Shown: positions 57,671 through 64,000 of the stretch, in pieces
Layout: each line of letters starts with the position of its first letter
Numbering within the stretch: position 1 is the stretch's first letter
From: Cytophagales bacterium
GTDB taxonomy: Bacteria; Pseudomonadota; Gammaproteobacteria; Burkholderiales; Burkholderiaceae_C
Assembly (NCBI GenBank): GCA_030054145.1
Contig: JASGCK010000002.1
Span: 76,031-140,030, forward strand
DNA: 64,000 nucleotides
Direction: 5' to 3'
The notes under the pieces: generated by a model
Databases searched by the model: none
What the model was told of the DNA's origin: nothing
The model's input: only the letters and a program-made list of their open reading frames with translations
Translations under genes and position numbers: made by a program

Positions 57671-58030
57671 ATGAAAAAATTACCCCTGATTCTGTTACTC
57701 GCACTCATGACGCTTTGCTTGCTTTGGGAGACATGGCTAGCGCCGCTGCGCATGAGCCCAAGCGGCGTGCCAAGCAGCGCGTGGCTTGCGCTCAAGATCA
57801 TCCCGCTAGCCCTTGCTGTGAAAGGCTTTGCAAAAGATCGCCTCTACACCTACAAGTGGATGAGCCTTGCCGTGTGGCTCTACTTTATTGAAGGCACGGT
57901 GCGCGGCTGGAGCGATAAAGGACTGAGCAGCCAATTGGCGTGGGGCGAAGCAGCGCTGTGTGTGCTGCTGTTTGTGGCGCTCGTGCTTCGGATTCGGCAC
58001 ATTCGACCCGCTGCCATTGCTAAACTCTAA
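57671..58030 (+). CDS. DUF2069 membrane protein
   Basis: A 119-residue hydrophobic protein with about four helices. The family pattern is LALKIIPLALAVKGFAKDRL and YTYKWMSLAVWLYFIEGTVR. Function unknown. It lies four bases before thyA. Confidence 0.82.
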   Translation: MKKLPLILLLALMTLCLLWETWLAPLRMSPSGVPSSAWLALKIIPLALAVKGFAKDRLYTYKWMSLAVWLYFIEGTVRGWSDKGLSSQLAWGEAALCVLLFVALVLRIRHIRPAAIAKL

Positions 58031-58033
58031 GCC

Positions 58034-58927
58034 ATGGAAAACTCATCGCACAACTCATCGCAACACTCATCCCACAACTCCTCCCAATACGAAGACTTCA
58101 TGCGCCACGTCTACCGCACGGGCGTGGCTAAAACCGACCGTACGGGCACGGGCACGAAAAGCGTCTTTGGCTATCAAATGCGCTTCAACTTAGCGCAGGG
58201 GTTTCCGCTGGTCACTACCAAAAAAGTGCATCTCAAATCCATCGTGTATGAGCTGCTCTGGTTCCTCAAAGGATCAAGCGACAACAACTGGCTCAAGGAG
58301 CGTGGCGTATCGATTTGGAACGAATGGGCAAAACCTGATGGCGACTTAGGCCCCGTCTACGGCGTGCAGTGGCGCTCTTGGCCAACGCCCGCGACCGCTG
58401 ACAATCCTAGTGGGCATATTGACCAAATCAGCGAAGTGATCAACACGCTCAAAACGAATCCCGATTCGCGCCGCATCATCGTCTCGGCTTGGAACGTCGC
58501 GGACTTATCCAAAATGGCGCTGATGCCTTGCCATGCGCTGTTTCAGTTTTATGTGGCACCGCCAAGCGATGCAGAAAAAGCCGCCAACTCAGGCGCGAGA
58601 GGCAAACTCTCCTGCCAGCTTTATCAGCGTAGCGCGGACATTTTTTTGGGCGTGCCGTTCAACATTGCCAGCTACGCACTACTCACCCACATGGTGGCGC
58701 AGCAATGCGATTTAGCTGTGGGTGACTTCGTTTGGACGGGCGGCGATTGCCACATTTATAGCAATCACCACGCGCAAGTTGAGTTACAACTCTCGCGCAC
58801 GCCGTTTGTCTATCCCACACTCCACATCAAGCGCCGCCCTGCGTCGATTTTTGATTACGAGTTCGAAGACTTTGAGTTCCAAAATTACCAGCATCACGCC
58901 GCCATTCAAGCGCCTGTAGCGGTGTAA
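58034..58927 (+). CDS. thyA: Thymidylate synthase
   Basis: Makes dTMP from dUMP with methylene-tetrahydrofolate. 297 residues. Motifs are [17 protein letters not shown], the active site [12 protein letters not shown] with the nucleophile Cys, [16 protein letters not shown] and [16 protein letters not shown]. The first 17 residues are a repeated Ser-His-Asn/Gln tract encoded by ACTCATCGCA/ACTCATCCCA-type units; the normal protein starts at YEDFMRHVY. folA lies nearby. Confidence 0.95.
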   Translation: MENSSHNSSQHSSHNSSQYEDFMRHVYRTGVAKTDRTGTGTKSVFGYQMRFNLAQGFPLVTTKKVHLKSIVYELLWFLKGSSDNNWLKERGVSIWNEWAKPDGDLGPVYGVQWRSWPTPATADNPSGHIDQISEVINTLKTNPDSRRIIVSAWNVADLSKMALMPCHALFQFYVAPPSDAEKAANSGARGKLSCQLYQRSADIFLGVPFNIASYALLTHMVAQQCDLAVGDFVWTGGDCHIYSNHHAQVELQLSRTPFVYPTLHIKRRPASIFDYEFEDFEFQNYQHHAAIQAPVAV

Positions 58928-58948
58928 AAAATAAATCAACCCGACTTT

Positions 58949-58967
58949 AATGAGAATAATTCTCATT
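58949..58967. promoter_or_regulatory. Fur box upstream of the FTR1 permease
   Basis: AATGAGAATAATTCTCATT is a perfect 19-bp palindrome that closely fits the Fur consensus. It lies 17 bases before the permease ATG, so Fur-Fe2+ binding would block transcription initiation. Confidence 0.85.
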
Positions 58968-58984
58968 TGAGCTATGATGACACC

Positions 58985-59755
58985 ATGTTCCAAACACTAC
59001 TCATCTCTTTCCGTGAAGGCTTAGAAGCCTTATTGGTTGTGGCAATTGCCACGCTCTACTTGCGACGCACAGGTCGTGAGCACTTGCTCTCCGCAATTCG
59101 AAGCGGTTTGGCGCTATCCGTTACGCTGTGTTTGATTTTGGGCTACGTGCTCTCGCGCATTGGCGAGATGTCACCCATTGCCGCTGGCATCATGGCTTTG
59201 CTGGCAGCCGTAGCTGTGGTTTGGTGCGTCATCCATATGATTCGCGCAGGCAAGACAATGGGGCGAGAGATCACCGCCAAACTGGAGGAGGCATCCATCC
59301 TTGATGGCTCTAAGGCTTGGCTAGCCGTTTTTGGTTTTACCTTTTTTATGGTTGGACGCGAAGGCGTGGAGACGGTCACCATGATTGCCTCGCTCGCAAC
59401 CAATGCCGACATTCGCTATATGGTGTGGGGCGGCATCATGGGTCTGGGGCTGGCCGCCTTGGTTGCTTGGGCTTGGGTTCGCTTTGGCAAAGCCATTGAT
59501 TTGGGGCGATTCTTTCGCGTCACATCTTGGTTTCTCGCTATTTTTGCGGTGCAACTTGTCGTCTATGCCTTGCATGAATTGACCGAAGCCAACGTCATCC
59601 CACATATTGATAACGCTTGGTGGCACGCCAACACTGAAGCCTATGCCGAAGGCTTTTATGCGCAAATGTTTTCCCTTGCCTTGGTGGTCGTCCCAACGGT
59701 TTGGCTGGGCGCTTTGCAATGGCGCGATCACCAAGCCGCGCAGCGTTTGCACTGA
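58985..59755 (+). CDS. FTR1-family iron permease (EfeU-like)
   Basis: A 256-residue inner-membrane protein with about seven helices. The two REGxE iron-binding motifs are visible: SFREGLEALLVVAIATLYLR (helix 1) and MVGREGVETVTMIASLAT (helix 4). It imports iron, usually with a periplasmic partner; none is adjacent here. The start at 58985 is used because the upstream ATG lies in the Fur box. Confidence 0.9.
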   Translation: MFQTLLISFREGLEALLVVAIATLYLRRTGREHLLSAIRSGLALSVTLCLILGYVLSRIGEMSPIAAGIMALLAAVAVVWCVIHMIRAGKTMGREITAKLEEASILDGSKAWLAVFGFTFFMVGREGVETVTMIASLATNADIRYMVWGGIMGLGLAALVAWAWVRFGKAIDLGRFFRVTSWFLAIFAVQLVVYALHELTEANVIPHIDNAWWHANTEAYAEGFYAQMFSLALVVVPTVWLGALQWRDHQAAQRLH

Positions 59756-59779
59756 GCACAACTCCCCGATAATTCGGGC

Positions 59780-60277
59780 ATGCATATCAACTTGATTTGG
59801 GCGGAAGCTCACAACCGTGTCATTGGTCTAAAGGGCGTGATGCCGTGGCATTTGCCAGAGGACTTGGCGCATCTCAAACGCACGACTTTGGGTGCGACTG
59901 TCATCATGGGGCGCAAGACTTGGGAGTCGATTCCGCCCAAATTTCGCCCCTTGCCAGGTCGTACAAACATTATTGTTTCTCGCCAAAATGATTTCTTGGC
60001 AAGCCATGCGGGTAGTGCTGTGCGGGCCGCCGCATCGCTGGAAGCCGCGCTAGACATGGCTTCCCAGAAAGGGGATGTGTGGATTATTGGCGGTGCGCAA
60101 ATTTACGCGCAAGCGTTGCCACTCGCAAACAAAATCATCGTCACAAAAATTGATGCCGAATTTGCAGGCGACGCTTTCGCGCCTGCGCTAGATTCAACTT
60201 GGACGCTCGCCAAGCGAGAAGATCACACTGCGGCTAACGGACTACGATACGCATTCATTACTTACTTGAGGAATTAA
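59780..60277 (+). CDS. folA: Dihydrofolate reductase
   Basis: Regenerates tetrahydrofolate, complementing thyA. 165 residues: NLIWAEAHNRVIGLKGVMPW, HLPEDLAHLKRTTLG, VIMGRKTWESIP and VWIIGGAQIYAQALPLANKI. All substrate- and NADPH-binding segments are present. Confidence 0.95.
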   Translation: MHINLIWAEAHNRVIGLKGVMPWHLPEDLAHLKRTTLGATVIMGRKTWESIPPKFRPLPGRTNIIVSRQNDFLASHAGSAVRAAASLEAALDMASQKGDVWIIGGAQIYAQALPLANKIIVTKIDAEFAGDAFAPALDSTWTLAKREDHTAANGLRYAFITYLRN

Positions 60278-60279
60278 CG

Positions 60280-60891
60280 ATGTCATCAAACGGATTTCAC
60301 GTTCACGGCCCGCACGACCATGCGATTGAGCACGTGGTCGAGGGGCACGGCGACCATGATGCGCATGGCAACAGCGATGCAGGCAGCGGTGTTTCTATGA
60401 ACCGCATTGCCATGTTCACGGCGATTTTGGCCACCGTCGGCGCGATTTTTTCCTATATGGGCGGCGCAACGCAGGCCAATGCTGGCTTGTATAAAAACAA
60501 CGCCGCACTAGCAAAAGCGCAGGCCTCCAACCAGTGGAATTATTTTCAAGCTAAAAGCACCAAGCAATCGTTAGCCGAATTAGCTCGTGACCTTGCCCCT
60601 GCGGACAGGCAGTCCAAATATGACGAAAAGATTGCCCGCTACGAAGCCGAGAAAAAAGACATTCAAAAAGACGCGGAAAAGCACGAAGCGATTTCAAAAG
60701 ATTGGGACAAGCAATCGGACGAGCAAATGCATCAGCACCATCGCTGGGCGCAGGCGACCACGGTGTTGCAAGTGGCGATTGCACTGGCCGCTATCGCACT
60801 CCTCACACGGCGCAAATGGCTAGAGCGAACCATGTATGGCGTGGCCTTCGCGGGCGTGATGATTGGCGTATTAGCCGCTTTGCACATCTAG
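60280..60891 (+). CDS. DUF4337 membrane protein
   Basis: A 203-residue protein with a His/Asp-rich N-terminus (residues 3-40), one helix (AMFTAILATVGAIFSYMGGA), a charged coiled-coil middle and two C-terminal helices. The signature AGLYKNNAALAKAQASNQWN matches DUF4337. Function unknown. It lies between folA and xth with 2- and 6-base gaps. Confidence 0.82.
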   Translation: MSSNGFHVHGPHDHAIEHVVEGHGDHDAHGNSDAGSGVSMNRIAMFTAILATVGAIFSYMGGATQANAGLYKNNAALAKAQASNQWNYFQAKSTKQSLAELARDLAPADRQSKYDEKIARYEAEKKDIQKDAEKHEAISKDWDKQSDEQMHQHHRWAQATTVLQVAIALAAIALLTRRKWLERTMYGVAFAGVMIGVLAALHI

Positions 60892-60897
60892 CCTGTC

Positions 60898-61695
60898 ATG
60901 CAATTTGCTACTTGGAACGTCAACTCCCTCACTGTGCGTTTGCCGCAGGTGATTGACTGGCTGGCAGCTAATCCTGTGGCGGTGCTGGGTCTGCAAGAGC
61001 TCAAGCTAACTGATGACAAATTTCCGCTGCAAGCCTTTTTGGATGCGGGTTACAACGCATCCTTCTTCGGGCAAAAAACCTATAACGGTGTCGCACTTTT
61101 AACGAAAGCACAAGCCACGAACGTTGTCAAAAATATCCCCAACTTTACGGACGAGCAAGCGCGTGTCATCGCGGCTACCGTGCCGTCTAGTTGGGGGGAT
61201 ATTCGCATCGTGAACGGCTACTTCGTCAACGGACAAGCGCCAGGCACGGATAAATTTGAATACAAAATGAACTGGCTACGCGGACTGCGTGACTATCTGC
61301 GTAATGAGTTAGAAAAAAATCCACGCCTCGTTGTCATGGGCGACTTCAACATCACGCGCGACGATGCCGACAGTCATGACCCCGAAGGCTTGCGGGAAAC
61401 CATTCACCACACCACCCTAGAGCGCGAGCAGCTCAAAGCCTTGCTGGCATTGGGTTTAATTGACGCGCATCGCTTGGTGCATCCTGATCTTGCCGTAGAT
61501 AAAAAAGATAAATTCTTTAGCTGGTGGGATTACCGCGATTTTGGTTTTAGGCGCAACCGCGGGCTGCGCATTGACTATGTTTTGGCAAGCGAAGCACTGA
61601 AGCCACACATTGCGTCCTGCACGATTGACAAAACTCCGCGTAAAAATGAACGTCCCAGCGACCATACGCCTGTGGTGATGGAGCTACGTCCATGA
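60898..61695 (+). CDS. xth: Exodeoxyribonuclease III
   Basis: AP endonuclease and 3' exonuclease of base excision repair. 265 residues. Motifs: FATWNVNSLTVRLPQVIDWL, LQELKL (metal Glu), MGDFNITRDDAD, GLRIDYVLAS and the catalytic SDHTPVVMEL. It overlaps the next gene by ATGA. Confidence 0.93.
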   Translation: MQFATWNVNSLTVRLPQVIDWLAANPVAVLGLQELKLTDDKFPLQAFLDAGYNASFFGQKTYNGVALLTKAQATNVVKNIPNFTDEQARVIAATVPSSWGDIRIVNGYFVNGQAPGTDKFEYKMNWLRGLRDYLRNELEKNPRLVVMGDFNITRDDADSHDPEGLRETIHHTTLEREQLKALLALGLIDAHRLVHPDLAVDKKDKFFSWWDYRDFGFRRNRGLRIDYVLASEALKPHIASCTIDKTPRKNERPSDHTPVVMELRP

Positions 61696-62903
61696 GTGAA
61701 TCACTGCAAGCCGCAGCGAGTCAAGCGGCATCGCATGTGATGGCGGGGCATTACGAAGAGGCTTTAGCGCTTTACGAGCAGCTGATTCCTCTTAGCCCTC
61801 AAACTGCGATCTTGCATTATGGCTATGGACTAGCGCTCCAAAAATTAAAACGCGACGATGCGGCGCTAACAGCCTTTGACAAAGTCATTGAACTCATGCC
61901 AGACATGGCTTACGCGCACTATGCAATTGCACTACAGGCCCTGCGCATGGGTGATTTCGCGCGTGGCTGGCGTGAATATGAATGGCGATTTCATTTCAAC
62001 GACGACCCAAAAGATCCCTATCGCCAATTGCCTGCTTCGTCGTGGTCTATCGACTCTGCTCACAATCCATGCGTCTTTCTTTGGCCCGAGCAAGGCTTTG
62101 GCGATATGTTGCAATTTTGTCGCTACATCCCCATCGTTGCTGCCAACGCGTGCAAGGTCTACGTTGCCGTTCATCCTTCGATGCGGCGCTTGTTTGCACA
62201 ATCTTTTCCATTGCCCAACGTCACCCTGTTGTCAATGGATGACCCGATCCCTGACTACGATAGTCATAGCTCTTTGATGAGTTTGCCCTTGGTGTGCCAA
62301 ACCGATGATGTGCGCAAGATACCCGCGCGTCCTTATCTACAAGCGCCGCCAAATGATGCGGCTCAGTGGAGAGAAAAAATCGCGGCACTCAATTTGCCCG
62401 CCACTACACAGCGCGTAGGGATTGCTTGGGCGGGCGGGATGCGTCCACATCATCCAGAAGCCGCACAGATTGACGCACAAAGGTCGATGCCGCTTGAGGT
62501 TATGTCTGTACTGAGCAGCGTTCAAGGCATCCAGTTTTTTAACCTTCAAAAGGGTGAGCCAGCCGCCCAAATTCACACATTAAGCAGTGACAAATGGCAA
62601 AGTGCGCCTTTGATTGACTGGACATCTGAATTGCACGATTGGGCTGACACTGCCGCTTTGATTGCGAACTTAGATGTTGTCATTAGTGTTGATACCGCCA
62701 TCGCCCATCTCGCGGGAGCGCTAGGCAAACCCGTTTGGATTCTGTCTAGATTTGAAGGCTGCTGGCGCTGGTTAGAGAGCCGAGACGATAGCCCTTGGTA
62801 TCCAAGCGCTCGCCTGTTTCATCAAACCACAGCAGGCAATTGGCGCGAGGTGATAGAGCGCGTCACCGAGGCCTTAAAAAGTTACTCTAAGCCTAGTTCT
62901 TGA
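61692..62903 (+). CDS. TPR protein with glycosyltransferase-9-like C-terminal domain
   Basis: A 403-residue protein. TPR-like repeats lie at about 10-115 (ALALYEQLIPLSPQTAILHY, AALTAFDKVIELMPDMAYAH). A GT-B-like C-terminal part (about 230-400) has VGIAWAGGMRPHH, IQFFNLQKGEP and LDVVISVDTAIAHLAGALG. Such fusions are common in proteobacteria, sometimes near surface glycan or flagellar genes; the activity is unproven. Its end overlaps ntrC by 22 bases. Confidence 0.8.
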   Translation: MSESLQAAASQAASHVMAGHYEEALALYEQLIPLSPQTAILHYGYGLALQKLKRDDAALTAFDKVIELMPDMAYAHYAIALQALRMGDFARGWREYEWRFHFNDDPKDPYRQLPASSWSIDSAHNPCVFLWPEQGFGDMLQFCRYIPIVAANACKVYVAVHPSMRRLFAQSFPLPNVTLLSMDDPIPDYDSHSSLMSLPLVCQTDDVRKIPARPYLQAPPNDAAQWREKIAALNLPATTQRVGIAWAGGMRPHHPEAAQIDAQRSMPLEVMSVLSSVQGIQFFNLQKGEPAAQIHTLSSDKWQSAPLIDWTSELHDWADTAALIANLDVVISVDTAIAHLAGALGKPVWILSRFEGCWRWLESRDDSPWYPSARLFHQTTAGNWREVIERVTEALKSYSKPSS

Positions 62904-64000
62904 ATTTTGCGCGTCATGGTGTTGCGTCCCATGCCCAGCTTGGTCGCCGCCTCTACCTTGCGACCATCGGTGTATTCCAATGCCGCTTGAATCATTGCGG
63001 TTTCAAACTTGCGACAAAGCGCATCCCACACACCCGGGGTTTTTGCTTTTAGCATTTTTAACGTGAGCGCCTGAACCGCTTGCTCCCACGCGCCATTTGT
63101 CGCAGCAGCAGTGGCCGCATCTGTTGCCGTATCTCTTGCCGCATCTGTTGCCGTATCTCTTGCCGCATCTCTTGCCGTATAGCCGCTTGCGCCTGTTCCC
63201 GCCAACTGCGCCGAGCTTGGAGAGGCGTGTGCAGCAGGTAATGCCAGCACTTCTGGGGGCAAATCTTTGCGCTCAATCAACTGCCCAGGCGCCATCACGG
63301 TCAACCAATGGCAGATGTTCTCTAACTGGCGCACATTGCCAGGGAAAGAAAAACTGCTCAGCAGCTCAACTGCCGAGTCACTCATCCGCTTGGTCTCTAC
63401 GCCCAACTGCTTGGCGCTGACCTGCAAAAAATGTTGCGTCAGCATCGGAATATCGACCACGCGCTCGCGCAGCGGCGGCAACCGCAGCCGAATCACATTT
63501 AAGCGATGAAACAAATCTTCGCGGAATGCGCCGTGCTTAACGCGGCGCTCCAAGTCTTGATGCGTGGCAGCGATGACGCGCACATTGGCCTTAATCGCGC
63601 TATGACCGCCAACGCGGTAAAACTGTCCGTCCGATAGCACACGCAACAAGCGTGTTTGCAACTCTAGCGGCATATCACCAATTTCGTCTAGGAAGAGTGT
63701 GCCGCCTTCCGCTTGCTCAAAATGCCCGCGCCGCGTGGCCTGCGCACCTGTGAACGAGCCTTTCTCGTGACCAAACAGCTCGCTCTCTAGCAAGTCTTTA
63801 GGAATCGCTGCTGCATTAATGGCGACAAATGCGCCGCCACTTCTGGGCGAATGTTTATGCAAAGCGTGCGCGACCAATTCTTTGCCAGTGCCCGACTCGC
63901 CCGTAATCAGCACATTCACGTTACTTTGGCTCAAGCGTCCAATCGCACGGAAAACGTCTTGCATGGCGGGCGCTTGCCCCATCATCTCGGGTGTGGATGA
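62882..64000 (-). CDS. ntrC: NtrC-type sigma-54 activator (partial, 5' end beyond the window)
   Basis: 372 residues are visible; the N-terminal receiver domain is cut off. The AAA+ domain has Walker [21 protein letters not shown], the sigma-54 contact loop GSFTGA, Walker [12 protein letters not shown] and the arginine-finger region [21 protein letters not shown] Fis-type helix-turn-helix ends the protein ([20 protein letters not shown]). The linker before it is expanded by a repeat (about 63118-63180). Confidence 0.88.
   Translation of the reverse strand, partial: SSTPEMMGQAPAMQDVFRAIGRLSQSNVNVLITGESGTGKELVAHALHKHSPRSGGAFVAINAAAIPKDLLESELFGHEKGSFTGAQATRRGHFEQAEGGTLFLDEIGDMPLELQTRLLRVLSDGQFYRVGGHSAIKANVRVIAATHQDLERRVKHGAFREDLFHRLNVIRLRLPPLRERVVDIPMLTQHFLQVSAKQLGVETKRMSDSAVELLSSFSFPGNVRQLENICHWLTVMAPGQLIERKDLPPEVLALPAAHASPSSAQLAGTGASGYTARDAARDTATDAARDTATDAATAAATNGAWEQAVQALTLKMLKAKTPGVWDALCRKFETAMIQAALEYTDGRKVEAATKLGMGRNTMTRKIQELGLE
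63118..63180 (-). repeat. Coding tandem repeat in the ntrC linker
   Basis: Repeated ATCTGTTGCCGT/ATCTCTTGCCGC 12-mers in a 24-bp higher-order unit encode the Ala-Arg-Asp-Thr tract [20 protein letters not shown]. Confidence 0.9.

Noticed and set aside
63097-63420. Plus-strand frame with [17 protein letters not shown] repeat opposite ntrC
   Set aside because: Artefact of the coding tandem repeat in the ntrC linker read on the other strand.

Overview
The window looks like chromosomal DNA of a betaproteobacterium, most likely Burkholderiales. That placement is an inference: there is no rRNA gene or other marker to prove it. It rests on a tandem (double-length) UvrA, a tkt-gap pair, CbpM, DUF2069, DUF4337, a TctD/TctE-like two-component pair and an NtrC-type activator. 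Coding density is very high. Many same-strand neighbours overlap by ATGA, several convergent pairs share only a four-base stop overlap, and divergent start codons can lie less than 30 bases apart. No tRNA or rRNA gene, CRISPR array or complete insertion sequence was seen. No stretch over 300 bases lacks a gene; the longest gaps (2100-2330, 21850-22109, 54444-54682) are described in the features.

Layout. 1-5570: lipid and membrane genes (cyclopropane fatty acid synthase, a broken DUF6629 gene, a cardiolipin synthase-like phospholipase D, a VTT protein), a PRC-barrel protein and NAD(P)HX dehydratase. 5577-7476 (minus): a stress cluster with cbpM, a destroyed cbpA, csbD, a Cys/His/Ala-rich protein and a universal stress protein. 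7615-11844: a DsbA-type oxidoreductase, an internally deleted aldo-keto reductase, a MarR-type regulator and a two-component system. 11841-21849: topB, a SET methyltransferase, birA, a SPOR protein, a secreted M30-like peptidase lipoprotein and its small partner, gap and tkt. 21961-31013 is accessory: a remnant resembling the start of a PLD-type helicase, a DUF3800 plus putative RNase pair, murU-pepP, a duplicated scrap of pepP, a small-ORF/hairpin leader, an amidohydrolase, a complete type II restriction-modification locus with its own controller and predicted C-box, and a nucleotidyltransferase toxin-antitoxin-like pair. 31046-41347: a methyltransferase, queG, tsaE, amiC and the 2000-residue UvrA. 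41412-46582: a RloA/RloB-like pair (RloB gutted) and a type IIG restriction-modification protein. 46601-64000: housekeeping and envelope genes (amidohydrolase, MscS, ABC exporter, bolA, Wzz and Wza-like export proteins, CNNM/CorC protein, apaH, yihY, thyA, a Fur-box-controlled FTR1 iron permease, folA, xth, a TPR protein, ntrC).

Two window-wide patterns stand out. First, at least four genes (DUF6629, cbpA, aldo-keto reductase, rloB) have lost an internal block while keeping both ends. Second, short repetitive DNA sits in-frame inside coding genes: palindromic REP-like elements in topB, uvrA (several families) and the type IIG enzyme, and simple tandem repeats in linkers or termini of at least eight further proteins. 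UvrA is the extreme case, with about seven repeat tracts while all four ATPase sites remain intact.

All family assignments come from reading the protein sequences by eye; no database search was run.
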